From assembly GCA_028288315.1 (NCBI GenBank), contig JAQBNY010000275.1:1-29148 (forward strand): a stretch of 29,148 nt of DNA. Reading direction: 5' to 3'. The translations under genes and the position numbers were made by a program. This document shows, in pieces, positions 1-8,940 of this stretch (its first letter is position 1; every line of letters starts with the position of its first letter). Under the pieces are notes generated by a model, which worked only from the letters and a program-made list of their open reading frames with translations, did not search any database and was not told the DNA's origin. This DNA is from Mucilaginibacter sp. (GTDB lineage: Bacteria > Bacteroidota > Bacteroidia > Sphingobacteriales > Sphingobacteriaceae).

Positions 1-33
1 TATCTGTTGAAGTAGCAATTATAAATATTGCCG

Positions 34-54
34 AGGGGCTAAAGCCCTTTTTTT
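34..54 (+). terminator. Intrinsic terminator for a plus-strand gene left of the window
   Basis: A 6-bp stem, AGGGGC/GCCCTT with a G-U pair and loop TAAA, is followed by a T-run to 54. The orientation fits a plus-strand gene ending before the window. It overlaps the last codons and stop of the convergent helicase gene. Confidence 0.6.
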
Positions 55-2660
55 CTAACGATTCCTATTTTGCGGGGGCGTGGTGTAATAGTTTCTGCTG
101 CGCCATCGGCGCTATAGCGGCGAGCCATTTTAGAGATCCGTTCTTCCATAGTTTCGGTGGTTAAACGTTCACGGCCCAGACTGTCAACCATAATTGGGAA
201 AGCGAAAGGTGTTGGGCGCTCTATGGTTTTCAGGATGATGCTCTGACTGGCAATACGTTGTAATGCTGCCCGTAAACGGAACTCTTCTAACTGAAAAGCC
301 AATGCTTCGTTATATGCTTGCCGTACCAGTAAATTATCGGGCTCGTATTCATTAAATACGTCAAATAGCAATGATGTAGATGCCTGCAAGTGCTTATTCT
401 TTACCTGCTGGCCGGGATAGCCGGTAAAAACCAGTCCGCCGATGTGGGCAATGTCCCTAAACTTGCGGCGGGCCATTTCATTGGCGTTCAGACTATGCTG
501 AATGTCATCTATAAGGTTATCAATAGAAAAGAACGTGACATCTTCTAAAGCTTGTTCAATAGGAATGTCTTCATCGGTTAGTAGCTCAAAACCATAATCA
601 TTCATGGCGATGGAGAAGCTGGCAGATTTTATTTTGGAAATACGATAGGCAAGGAGAGATGCCATTCCCTCATGCACCAACCTCCCTTCAAAAGGGTAGA
701 ATATCAGATGATGCCCCTCGCGTGATTTAAAAGATTCTATCAAAAACTCATGACTTTGGGGCAGGTGTGAAAGTTCGGCCTGCAAATCAAACAAAGGTTT
801 TAAAGCTATAACCTCTTCATCCGTTTCAATGCCATGAGCTACCTCATCAAGTTTATCTCTAAAAACTGCTGATAGTTGTGATGAAAGCGGCATCCGCCCG
901 CCATTCCAGCTTGGTATTAATCCCTTGGTGGCTTTTGATTTTTTGACGTAAGCCGTCATCTCCTTTACCTTAATAAACTCCAGACTACGGCCGGCAAACC
1001 AAAAGGTGTTACCAGGTTTTAGCTTGGCTATAAAGCTTTCTTCCAGCGTGCCTAAACTACCTCCGCTTAACCATTTTACTCTAATACTGAGGTCGCTGGT
1101 AATAGTGCCAATACTTAAGCGGTGCCGCATGGCTACGCGCCTGCTATTTACCTTAAACAGACCATTCTCTATCTCTACTTTTAAAAATTCATCATACTGG
1201 GCCAGCGTTTTACCGCCATTTGTAATAAAATCAAGTAGCTGATTAAATTCATCGCGACGAAGATCAGCAAAGGCAAAGGTTGATTTTACTTCATTAAACA
1301 ATTCATCGGCCCTAAAGCCATCTGATACCGCCAGTGTAACCATAAACTGTATCAGCACATCCATAGTCAGCAGCATAGGGTCACGGCTTTCAAATACGCC
1401 TTGCTTAATGGCTTGCTTTAATGCAGCGCCCTCCAATAATTCAAGTGAATGGGTGGGCACGTAATACGCTTTTGAGATAGCCCCCGGATGGTGACCGCTC
1501 CTGCCTGCGCGTTGCATAAAACGTGCCACCCCTTTAGGGCTGCCCACCTGTACAACGGTATCCACGGGTCTAAAATCAACCCCCAAATCCAAACTGGATG
1601 TGCATACTACAACCTTTAAGGCTTCGGCATGCAGGGCCTGTTCTACCCAGTTGCGCAATTCGTTGTCCAATGATCCGTGGTGCATGGCCATAATACCGGC
1701 ATACTCCGGGTAGTTATCTATAATAGCATGGTACCATATCTCTGCCTGCGAGCGAGTATTAGTAAATATGAGGGTAGTTTTGCTCTTTTTAACTATTTCC
1801 ATCACCTGTGGCAACAGCTTTACACCTATATGCCCGGCCCATGAGTAATTCTCAATATTTTCAGGGATTATGGATTGGATCACCAGCTTCTTATCAACAT
1901 CAGCCCTCACCATTTTAATTTGCTCAGGCGGGAAGTTGTTACCTAACAAAACCTCCGCGGCTTGTTCCAAATTGCCAATGGTAGCGGATATACCCCAGAT
2001 ACGCAGTTGGCAGTTTTCAGCTTGCAATTCATGATTTGCAGTTTGCTGAATAGTCTTTTTTTCTGCCAATTGTTTACTTTCGACTGTAAACTGAGAACTG
2101 CCAACTGAAGAAAGGGCCTTAAGCCGGGAAAGTCCCAGCTCTACCTGCACGCCTCTTTTTGTACCGAGCAATTCATGCCACTCGTCACACACAACAACCT
2201 GCAGCCCCTGGAATACTTTTGGATATTCTTTTTGTGCCAGCATCAAATGCAGACTTTCGGGAGTTGTGAGGAGTACTTCGGGAAGCTTCTTTTTTAGCGC
2301 GGCTTTTTCAGCTGCGGATGTATCGCCGGTACGGGTCATGATGCGCCAGGGAATGCCCAGCTCGTCGCATACTTCTTGCATGGCTTTGCGGATATCGTTG
2401 GTTAAAGCACGTAAGGGTGTAATCCATAACATCAGCAGGCCGTTATTCTTTTGGGTGGTGTAGGTATCAGGGTGTTTATTGATATAATCTGCCAAAAAGG
2501 GAAGAAAGAGGGCAAATGTTTTACCGCTTCCGGTAGGCGCATTTAGTAAACCCGAATAGCCAGACAGGTAAACACTTTCCATTTCTTTTTGAAACGGAAA
2601 CTGCTTCCACCGCTTTTGCTTGTACCACTGCTGTATAACCTGTTGACCTTTGGTGTTCAT
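39..2660 (-). CDS. Ligase-associated DNA damage response DEXH-box helicase (Lhr-like)
   Basis: A superfamily 2 DNA helicase of the Lhr-like group that, in Bacteroidota, usually accompanies an ATP-dependent DNA ligase and a nuclease in DNA repair. An ATG at 2658-2660 is preferred to the upstream in-frame TTG, giving 873 aa. Seen in order: Walker A APTGSGKT (about residues 41-48), the DEWH box (159-162), motif III SAT (225-227), then C-terminal helicase motifs including TSSLDLGVDF and QRAGRSGH. The family is usually somewhat above 800 aa. The excess includes about 35 residues (185-219) between the DEWH box and SAT, encoded by a palindromic repeat (see repeat at 2004-2107). The stop codon TAG at 39-41 sits inside a hairpin. 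The neighbour on the right is divergent with a 71-bp gap. The partner ligase and nuclease are not in the window. Family call is confident; substrate is inferred. Confidence 0.9.
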   Translation of the reverse strand: MNTKGQQVIQQWYKQKRWKQFPFQKEMESVYLSGYSGLLNAPTGSGKTFALFLPFLADYINKHPDTYTTQKNNGLLMLWITPLRALTNDIRKAMQEVCDELGIPWRIMTRTGDTSAAEKAALKKKLPEVLLTTPESLHLMLAQKEYPKVFQGLQVVVCDEWHELLGTKRGVQVELGLSRLKALSSVGSSQFTVESKQLAEKKTIQQTANHELQAENCQLRIWGISATIGNLEQAAEVLLGNNFPPEQIKMVRADVDKKLVIQSIIPENIENYSWAGHIGVKLLPQVMEIVKKSKTTLIFTNTRSQAEIWYHAIIDNYPEYAGIMAMHHGSLDNELRNWVEQALHAEALKVVVCTSSLDLGVDFRPVDTVVQVGSPKGVARFMQRAGRSGHHPGAISKAYYVPTHSLELLEGAALKQAIKQGVFESRDPMLLTMDVLIQFMVTLAVSDGFRADELFNEVKSTFAFADLRRDEFNQLLDFITNGGKTLAQYDEFLKVEIENGLFKVNSRRVAMRHRLSIGTITSDLSIRVKWLSGGSLGTLEESFIAKLKPGNTFWFAGRSLEFIKVKEMTAYVKKSKATKGLIPSWNGGRMPLSSQLSAVFRDKLDEVAHGIETDEEVIALKPLFDLQAELSHLPQSHEFLIESFKSREGHHLIFYPFEGRLVHEGMASLLAYRISKIKSASFSIAMNDYGFELLTDEDIPIEQALEDVTFFSIDNLIDDIQHSLNANEMARRKFRDIAHIGGLVFTGYPGQQVKNKHLQASTSLLFDVFNEYEPDNLLVRQAYNEALAFQLEEFRLRAALQRIASQSIILKTIERPTPFAFPIMVDSLGRERLTTETMEERISKMARRYSADGAAETITPRPRKIGIVRKKGL
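2004..2107. repeat. 104-bp imperfect palindromic repeat inserted in frame in the helicase gene
   Basis: The two ends are inverted copies of each other: 2004-2025 and 2086-2107 match at 19 of 22 positions, and the outer 17 nt match at 16. The interior is made of variations on AACTG/CTGCAAACTG. With one flanking base it adds exactly 35 codons (2004-2108), so the reading frame stays open. It falls between the Walker B region and motif III, where related helicases run directly from the KAL segment into RIWGISAT. Comparable short palindromic repeats are common between genes in Sphingobacteriaceae; finding one inside a conserved ORF is unusual. The repeat and its symmetry are seen directly; the mobile origin is inferred. 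Confidence 0.75.
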
Positions 2661-2731
2661 TAATTTTGCTAACAATATACCCTGTTTTGGGTTATATGTA
2701 TCAACTGTTAATCAGATAAATTGTTACAGAC

Positions 2732-3370
2732 ATGGAGATTTCAAAATATTTAATCATACCTATATTAACGGTTTCTTCCCTGCAGTGCGGACACAAGCCC
2801 ACCGCGCCGAATAATATGGGAGCGCTTAAATCAACAGATACAGCACTCATTTTGAAAACCGAAGAGGCTAACCCATTAAAGGGGAAACCTATTACGGCGA
2901 AGCAGCTAATCATTCCCGGTAAAAGTATTGGGCAAGCAAAGGTTAATGAAAGTATGGAAGATGTATTTAACACGCTTGGCCGCCCGGATAGTTCAGACGC
3001 TGCGATGGGTAGTTCGCTGGCTGTTTGGTATGACAATCATAACAAAGCCGGGTACAAAACCAGCATTTTTGCCCGTCATAATTACAATGGCAATAATGAG
3101 GAGCTTCAGCATGTACGTAAAATACTGGTAACATCTCCTTTTTTTAGGACCGCCGAAAGTATTGGCTGCGGCAGTACGCTTAGCCAAATTCGTAAGTATT
3201 ATACGCTAAAAAAAGCTAATAGCTATAAAGAAAAAGGCAAGCCGATTGATGTTTACAGCGATGTAGCTAAAGGTATTTTTTTTGAGATTGACCCCGGCTT
3301 AGATAAATGTGTAGCCGTATTGGTGCATAAGCCTAATGATGAGGGTAGCGCCAACATAAATATGCATTAA
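2732..3370 (+). CDS. Hypothetical lipoprotein with BamE-like repeats
   Basis: Protein of 212 aa. The N-terminus has a short hydrophobic stretch ending in SSLQC (Cys19), a plausible lipobox, so it is probably anchored in a membrane of the envelope. The central region (about residues 66-110) reads I-G-Q-A-x-V-x-E-S-M-E-x-V-x-x-x-L-G-R-P-D followed by a short hydrophobic stretch with a tryptophan. A second, shorter segment (IGCGSTLSQIRKYY) repeats the same theme. This I-x-x-G-x-S/T-x-x-x-V-x-x-x-L-G-x-P-D pattern resembles the SmpA/BamE fold, but that is inference from motif spacing only. It is divergent from the helicase gene and followed by a strong hairpin terminator. No specific family or function was recognised. 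Confidence 0.6.
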   Translation: MEISKYLIIPILTVSSLQCGHKPTAPNNMGALKSTDTALILKTEEANPLKGKPITAKQLIIPGKSIGQAKVNESMEDVFNTLGRPDSSDAAMGSSLAVWYDNHNKAGYKTSIFARHNYNGNNEELQHVRKILVTSPFFRTAESIGCGSTLSQIRKYYTLKKANSYKEKGKPIDVYSDVAKGIFFEIDPGLDKCVAVLVHKPNDEGSANINMH

Positions 3371-3376
3371 AACAAA

Positions 3377-3401
3377 AAAGCCCCGGTTTAACCGGGGCTT
3401 T
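3377..3401. terminator. Bidirectional stem-loop terminator between convergent genes
   Basis: AAAGCCCCGG/CCGGGGCTTT stem of at least 10 bp around a TTTAA loop. It has an A-run on the left and T's on the right, so it can serve both the lipoprotein gene (plus) and pdhB (minus). Confidence 0.85.
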
Positions 3402-3421
3402 CAAATATCTAAACAGTTTAA

Positions 3422-4405
3422 TTATTTAGTAACGTATAATACTTCTTTAACCGCTTTAATAACCCGCTCAGGATTTGGTAGGTATTCTTGTATTAATGTT
3501 GGAGCGTAAGGCAATGGAACATCACCACCTGTTATGCGCAGTATAGGAGCATCTAAATAATCAAATGCATCTTTTTGTACTTTAAAAGCTATCTCCGTAG
3601 CAATTGAACCTAACGGCCAGCTTTCTTCAATAATTACCAAACGGTTAGTTTTTTTAACAGAGTTGATAACGGTATCATAATCAATAGGGCGCACTGTACG
3701 TAAGTCAATTACTTCAGCGTGGATACCTTCTTTCTCTAATTCGGCAGCAGCTGCATTAACCACTTTCATGATCTTACCAAAGCCTACTAAGGTAACGTCT
3801 GATCCTTTTTTGGTTACGTTTGCTTTACCTATTTCAATGTAATAAGTTTCTTCAGGCACTTCGCCTTTATCACCATACATTAATTCCGACTCCATAAAAA
3901 TAACCGGGTCAGGATCAAGAATGGCCGATTTTAATAAACCTTTTGCATCATAAGGGTTTGATGGTACTACTACCTTTAAGCCCGGGCAGTTTGCATACCA
4001 GTTCTCAAAACATTGACTGTGCTGTGAGCTTAACATACCCGCGTTACCTGTTGGGCCGCGGAATACGATAGGCACAGAGAACTGGCCACCGCTCATTGAC
4101 ATGATCTTAGCTGCGCCGTTAATAATTTGGTCAATAGCTACTAACGAGAAGTTAAAAGTCATGAATTCGATAATGGGACGCAGGCCGTTCATTGCTGAAC
4201 CTATACCTATGCCGGCAAATCCTAATTCAGAGATCGGCGTATCTATAATACGTTTAGCGCCAAATTCATCAAGCATACCCTGGCTAACTTTGTAAGCACC
4301 GTTATATTCGGCAACTTCTTCGCCCATTAAGTATATTTTGTCATCCTTGCGCATTTCTTCCTGCATGGCTTCCCTTAGCGCTTCCCTGAATTGTATTTCT
4401 CTCAT
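3422..4405 (-). CDS. pdhB: Pyruvate dehydrogenase E1 component, beta subunit
   Basis: E1-beta subunit of the pyruvate dehydrogenase complex (or a close branched-chain 2-oxoacid dehydrogenase relative); with E1-alpha it decarboxylates pyruvate using thiamine diphosphate in the cytoplasm. The start is set at the ATG at 4403-4405 (327 aa, protein begins MREIQF). The longer open frame would start inside the predicted promoter -7 element at 4439-4446. Visible features are GEEVAEYNGAYKVS near the N-terminus, GLRPIIEFMTF, GNAGMLSSQHSQ and WYANCPGLKVVVPS, all typical of E1-beta, and a full-length C-terminal transketolase domain with LRTVRPID. E1-alpha is not adjacent; a stand-alone pdhB is common in Bacteroidota. 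It has its own promoter and a terminator at 3377-3401, so it is probably monocistronic. Confidence 0.93.
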   Translation of the reverse strand: MREIQFREALREAMQEEMRKDDKIYLMGEEVAEYNGAYKVSQGMLDEFGAKRIIDTPISELGFAGIGIGSAMNGLRPIIEFMTFNFSLVAIDQIINGAAKIMSMSGGQFSVPIVFRGPTGNAGMLSSQHSQCFENWYANCPGLKVVVPSNPYDAKGLLKSAILDPDPVIFMESELMYGDKGEVPEETYYIEIGKANVTKKGSDVTLVGFGKIMKVVNAAAAELEKEGIHAEVIDLRTVRPIDYDTVINSVKKTNRLVIIEESWPLGSIATEIAFKVQKDAFDYLDAPILRITGGDVPLPYAPTLIQEYLPNPERVIKAVKEVLYVTK

Positions 4406-4438
4406 TATATTTATTAAAATGAAGTTTTTTTGCGAGGG

Positions 4439-4468
4439 CAAATATAAGCACTAATGTGTAAAATGCAA
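4439..4468 (-). promoter_or_regulatory. Bacteroidota-type promoter of pdhB
   Basis: Read on the minus strand: TTG (-33, 4466-4468), 19 nt, then TATATTTG (-7, 4439-4446), an exact match to TAnnTTTG. It lies 33 nt before the chosen ATG, giving a short leader of about 26-30 nt. Confidence 0.7.
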
Positions 4469-4535
4469 TTGGCTATGTAATACTGATAAGTATTTATCTA
4501 TTAATTGTTACATTAGTCTAACTAAACCTATTTAA

Positions 4536-6431
4536 ATGCAATTTCCATCGTTAAAAAACCTGGCCGAAAACGCGCTTGTAACTATCCGTCGTTTTCCTTT
4601 AGAAGTGTTATTTGCATTGGCCGGAACCATAGCCGGTACAGTTATAATAGAACTTTCATACCTGCAACGTGTTAACGAGAACTGGTGCCTGCGGGTAATG
4701 ATGATAGCTAACCTGGGTTTTCTGTTAAGCTTATCGGCAACATTGTTTACAGAAAGTAAAAATATAACAGGGGCTAAAAAACTATTGATAAAACTAAGTG
4801 CCGCTTTAGTTGTCATTTCGCTGCTTTTTTTATTGAACCCGGGTGAACATTCGTCAGACTATATTAAATTTTTTCTGTTTAGCTTAACGTTCCATTTATT
4901 AGTTGCCTATGCAGCTTTTACGGCACCGGACAGTATACAGGGCTTTTGGCAATTTAATAAAACGCTTTTTTTGAGGTTTTTAACCGGGGCCCTATATAGC
5001 GCGGTTTTATTTCTGGGTTTGGCTGCAGCTATAGGTGCCATGAACTTCCTGTTTAATTTTAAGTTTGAATGGGATACTTTTTCTATCCTTTTTACATGGA
5101 TAGTTGGCATGTTCAGTACTTTGTTTTTCCTTGCCGGAGTCCCTGCCGATATACAGGCTTTGGATAGTGACTTTAGTTATCCAAAAGGATTAAAATTTTT
5201 ACACAATATGTACTAATACCCCTGGCAACAGTTTACGTAGTTATACTGCTGGCTTATGAAATAAAGATTTTTATTCAATGGGAATTGCCGAAGGGGCTGG
5301 TTTCGCACTTAATTTTGGGTTATGCGGTTTTTGGCATACTATCACTTCTGTTAGTTTACCCCGTGCGTGAGCAGGATGAAAACAAGTGGCTTAAAACGTA
5401 TGCCCGAAGCTTTTATTTTACTGATATCGTTGCTTATATTGCTTTTTACAGCCGCAGGCACAAGAATATTCCGTTATGGGATAACAGAGATGCGGTATTT
5501 TTTAGTTTTATTGGCCTGCTGGTTATTGCTCATTACTGTATATTTTTTAATAGCCAAGAAGCAAAACATTAAATTAATACCTATATCGCTTTCTATTTTG
5601 ACCCTTTTATCCATCTACGGACCTCAAAGCGCTTTCTCGGTTTCGTTGTACTCTCAAAGACGGGTGCTGGTTGAGACATTTAAAAAGAATAATGCTTTTA
5701 AAAATGGTAAGCTTTTACAGGTTGACAGCACAAAAATAAAGAAGAAAGAAGCGGGGCATGCAGTTGCAACTTTAAATTACTTAATAACTAAGCATGATCT
5801 TTCCTCTCTTCAGCCTTATTTTAATGAAGATTTAAACAAGGTTAGTGATTCATTGGCCTCTGTTAAGAATAACAATAATCAAAGGATAACTAATTATCAA
5901 TTAAGAAATGATAAGTTAAACTGGGCAAAAAGCCGTTTAGGGCTCAATAAATTCTCAGGTTACTATAGCGAGTATGATGATGATAATGCAGTTGCTGCAA
6001 ATATATTTACCGATTATAGTTTTAAAGTGGCCAATGATGCATTAACTATGGTTAAAGGATATGATTATGTTATTGATGAAAGTATAACGAATGATACATT
6101 AAGCTATAACATGGCTGGTGTAAGCGTTGAAAAAATGCAGCCTATAAAGGGTGTTTATTCTTTGAATATAGACAACAGTATCTTTTCTTTTGATATAGCA
6201 TCGCAGCTTGATAGTTTAGCCTCGCCAAAAGCTCTTAAATCTTACACACAGGTTAAGATAAACGGACAATCCAATACATATATATTGCCAGATAATAAAT
6301 TGATATTTATAAATGAAACCGCTAAGTTTAAGGTTATGCTAAATATTAAAAAGCTAAATTTTGCTAAGTATGATAAAAAGAAATGGAGTATAAATTATAT
6401 ATCAGCCAGTTATCTTATTAAAAAGAAGTAA
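4536..6431 (+). pseudogene. DUF4153 domain membrane protein, broken by two compensating frameshifts
   Basis: Three overlapping frames together spell one DUF4153-type integral membrane protein (about 630 aa, usual family length). 4536 to about 5190 is in one frame and breaks at GLKF. About 5190 to 5415 is in a second frame and includes an ELPKG segment, VFGILSLLLVYPVREQDENKW and no stop. From about 5415 to 6431 the first frame resumes with FRYGITEMRYF and IKLIPISLSILTLL. The first break fits loss of one A from an AAAAA run at 5192-5195 (expected reading G-L-K-I-F-T-Q-Y). The second fits one extra base in the T/A run near 5411-5425. The N-terminal part has multiple hydrophobic helices; the C-terminal third is a soluble domain. 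The result is either a pseudogene or two indel errors in homopolymers. The function of DUF4153 is unknown. The 3' end overlaps the convergent M23 gene by 14 nt. Confidence 0.75.
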
Positions 6432-7125
6432 CAGATTGAGAAAACTGCAATATCAATTCCGGGTTGGGTATGTTTTGCAGATATTTCTCTTTTTCGGAAT
6501 ACTTGCCTACACCCGGATAATCTCCATAATTATCGCCAATATCAAACATTAACTGAAAGTGCAGGTGCGGCGGCCAGTTACCATTTTCCTGAGCAGTGCC
6601 TAGGGTGGCTATTTGTTGGTTCAGGTTTATATGCTGCCCTACTTTCAGCCCGGCGAGGTTTGCTCTGCTTAAATGTCCGTACAAACTAAACAAAATTAAA
6701 CCATCCAGATTGTGCTGCAGGATGATAGTTGGGCCATAATCGCCATGATGATTATTATCAGCAAAGCTGTGAACTTTTCCGGCTAAAAAAGCATAAATGG
6801 GTATCCCTGCATTACCCCAAATATCTACACCCAGGTGTAGCCGGCGGGGTTCGTCTTTGGTATCAAACAAAGTACTGCGGGTATAAATGGTACGGTGTTC
6901 CATGTAGCCGCCAATGCCATAGCGGCATTGGTTATCGGCAAGCTTTTGGGTTATCCAATTGCTGAAAGCTGCTGTATCGGCGACCAGGTCGCCGGTTAAT
7001 TCGGTATTGGCAGATGTAAGATCAAGCGGGTAAAGCCGGTCATGTACAGGGTTATAATCCACCACTTTGCCTATCTGTGGCCGATGGTTTTTTGTATAAG
7101 CTGCTAATGCTGCGGTAGCATCCAT
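6418..7125 (-). CDS. M23-family metallopeptidase (LytM/DD-endopeptidase type)
   Basis: Protein of 235 aa with an M23 domain over its C-terminal two thirds. Zinc and catalytic residues are visible as H97-x3-D101 (HLGVD), YGH151 and H187-L-H189, so the site looks intact. M23 enzymes cut peptide cross-links in peptidoglycan. Unusually, no signal peptide or membrane segment is visible: the N-terminus is polar and reads as a small helical segment. Either export uses another route or the substrate is not the murein. It lies 6 bp downstream of rbfA, so the two are probably co-transcribed. Its stop overlaps the convergent DUF4153 gene by 14 bp. The family assignment is firm, the role is not. Confidence 0.85.
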   Translation of the reverse strand: MDATAALAAYTKNHRPQIGKVVDYNPVHDRLYPLDLTSANTELTGDLVADTAAFSNWITQKLADNQCRYGIGGYMEHRTIYTRSTLFDTKDEPRRLHLGVDIWGNAGIPIYAFLAGKVHSFADNNHHGDYGPTIILQHNLDGLILFSLYGHLSRANLAGLKVGQHINLNQQIATLGTAQENGNWPPHLHFQLMFDIGDNYGDYPGVGKYSEKEKYLQNIPNPELILQFSQSVTSF

Positions 7126-7131
7126 AAAAGC

Positions 7132-7509
7132 TTAGTTGTCTTCGGTATCCGGCTGACGCTCTTCCTTGCTTATTTTGTCAAATATTTTATCCATACGTTC
7201 AACGTATTCGCTGGTATCGTCAATGAAAAATTCAAGTTGTGGAATTATCCTTACCTGGTCTTTAATGCGGGCACCTAGTTTATACCTTATTTCTGACGCG
7301 TGCGATTTTATGGTTTGCAACGCCAACTGGCCATTGGTATTGTTAAAAAAGCTCAGAAACACACGTGCTATAGCTAAATCGGGCGTTACCCTAACTTTAG
7401 TAATTGTAACCAATGTATGTGGCAGATAATTCATACCCTCGCGTTGAAATATAGCTGCCAGATCCTGTTGGATTACTCCGGCAAACTTTTGTTGACGTTT
7501 TGATTCCAT
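7132..7509 (-). CDS. rbfA: Ribosome-binding factor A
   Basis: Protein of 125 aa, normal for RbfA, a small KH-domain factor that binds the 30S subunit and helps mature the 5' end of 16S rRNA. The N-terminus (ESKRQQKFAGVIQQDLAAIF) and the segment VTITKVRVTPDLAIARVFLSFF match the family. They are followed by IRYKLGARIKDQVRIIPQLEF and a D-x-S-E-Y-V-x-R-M-D motif near the C-terminus. It lies 169 bp downstream of the LolC/E-type permease gene, a neighbour often seen with rbfA in Bacteroidota, and 6 bp before the M23 peptidase gene. Confidence 0.95.
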   Translation of the reverse strand: MESKRQQKFAGVIQQDLAAIFQREGMNYLPHTLVTITKVRVTPDLAIARVFLSFFNNTNGQLALQTIKSHASEIRYKLGARIKDQVRIIPQLEFFIDDTSEYVERMDKIFDKISKEERQPDTEDN

Positions 7510-7678
7510 AGTAATTATTAACGCCGGTTAGGCAAATGAGTTTTTTATTTATTGAAAGGCAATTTATAAAGCTACTGAATTGAAAACGCCCTGCAAATTG
7601 TATTTATAATTTATGTTGTTTTAGTGACGGTATTAAACCGGTTTACTATTTATCTAACTGTCTTTAGTCCTTTGTCTG

Positions 7679-8908
7679 CTACAGGTCTTGCTTTATCTCG
7701 TCCAGCCTTTTAACACTTAATCTTGCGCTAATGCCCGATGCTATAACGGCAATTGCTATAACGGTTAAAAATACCAGCCCAAAATCGCTAATGTTAAATG
7801 CAACCGGGTAGGCATCTAATACCGAGGTTTTAGAACCCATTTTTATCAGGCTGAACTGTTGCTGTATCAGGCAAATTATAAAACCTAACACAATGCCAAT
7901 TATGCAGCCTATAACAGAGATCATCATCCCCTCAAAAAAGAAGATGCCTTGGATAAGCTGTTTATTAGCACCCAAACTTGTAAGTATGGCTATGTCTTGT
8001 CGTTTATCCATTACCAGCATGGTTAACGAACCAATAATGTTAAATATGGCTATAATCATCACAAAAACCAGGATCATGAAAATAGACCAGCGCTCGTAAT
8101 TAATAGTTTTATATAACTCGGTATTTTGTTCTTTACGGTTTTTTACTACGAAGTTGCTGCCGGCTTTTTCAGTAATCTCATCCTGCATATCATTGAGATC
8201 AGTTCCGGGCTTAAAATTAATTTCCAGAGATGATACCTTGTTTGGCTCGTCGAGCAAATCGCGGGTAAACTCTATTGGGGTGATAATTATGTCATCAAAA
8301 TCCTGCTGTATGGCAAACACGCCCGACGGCATAATTGAACGGAACACAAAATCATTCATTGGGTTGGTTGAATTGCCGGCTGTGCGCTTAGGCGAAAATA
8401 TTTGCAATAAATTAAATTGGTTCTTTAAGCTTATACCGAGGCTACCCTGTATGGTTGAGCCTATTACACCATAAAAATTATTGTTGCTATCCTTAAGGGT
8501 GAAAGATCCTGTTTGTATGGTGCTATCTAACTGTTTACCCTTTAAAAAATCATCGCTTACGCCTTTAACCGTGCCTATGAAAGTTCTGTTGCCGTATTGT
8601 ATAAGGGCCTTTTCTTCTAATACTTGTGTGTATGATACTATGCTTTTATCCTTTTTTAAGGCATTAAAATAAGTACTGTCCGGATCAAAGGTTTTGCCTC
8701 GTGCGGGTTCTATTTTAAGTTCGGGGGTGAAATTGCTATACAGCGAAAGGATAACTTTTTCTAATCCGTTAAATACCGACAGGATGATGATAAGCGCCGC
8801 GCTCCCCACCAAAACACCGAGCATAGATATGCCTGATATAATGTTGATGGCGTGCGTCTGTTTTTTACTGAACAGGTACCTTTTAGCTATGTAGATAGAT
8901 GTATTCAA
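7679..8908 (-). CDS. ABC transporter permease, LolC/LolE (FtsX) family
   Basis: Protein of 409 aa with the MacB/FtsX topology. One transmembrane helix lies near the N-terminus (about residues 23-45, with LGVLVGSAALIIILSVFNGLE). A large extracytoplasmic domain spans about 50-270. Three C-terminal helices lie at about 275-300, 320-350 and 375-400. The motif D-K-R-Q-D-I-A-I-L-T-S-L-G-A in the FtsX domain is typical of LolC/E permeases, which extract lipoproteins from the inner membrane. The matching ATPase LolD is not in this window. It starts 32 bp downstream of the MBL gene, in the same direction. The exact substrate is inferred from family resemblance. Confidence 0.85.
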   Translation of the reverse strand: MNTSIYIAKRYLFSKKQTHAINIISGISMLGVLVGSAALIIILSVFNGLEKVILSLYSNFTPELKIEPARGKTFDPDSTYFNALKKDKSIVSYTQVLEEKALIQYGNRTFIGTVKGVSDDFLKGKQLDSTIQTGSFTLKDSNNNFYGVIGSTIQGSLGISLKNQFNLLQIFSPKRTAGNSTNPMNDFVFRSIMPSGVFAIQQDFDDIIITPIEFTRDLLDEPNKVSSLEINFKPGTDLNDMQDEITEKAGSNFVVKNRKEQNTELYKTINYERWSIFMILVFVMIIAIFNIIGSLTMLVMDKRQDIAILTSLGANKQLIQGIFFFEGMMISVIGCIIGIVLGFIICLIQQQFSLIKMGSKTSVLDAYPVAFNISDFGLVFLTVIAIAVIASGISARLSVKRLDEIKQDL

Positions 8909-8940
8909 CCAGGGTTGTTGTTAACGGATGCGTTTATAAC

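Noticed and set aside
2266..2463. 65-aa plus-strand open frame inside the helicase gene
   Set aside because: Antisense shadow of the helicase coding sequence.
2732..3370. BamE assignment for the lipoprotein
   Set aside because: Only motif spacing supports it; kept as an inference and not used as the gene name.
7631..7678. AAACCGGTTT palindrome and TAACTGTCTTTAGTCCTTTGTCT stretch between the permease gene and rbfA
   Set aside because: Resembles one arm of the intergenic repeats but no partner arm was found; not enough for a repeat or promoter call.
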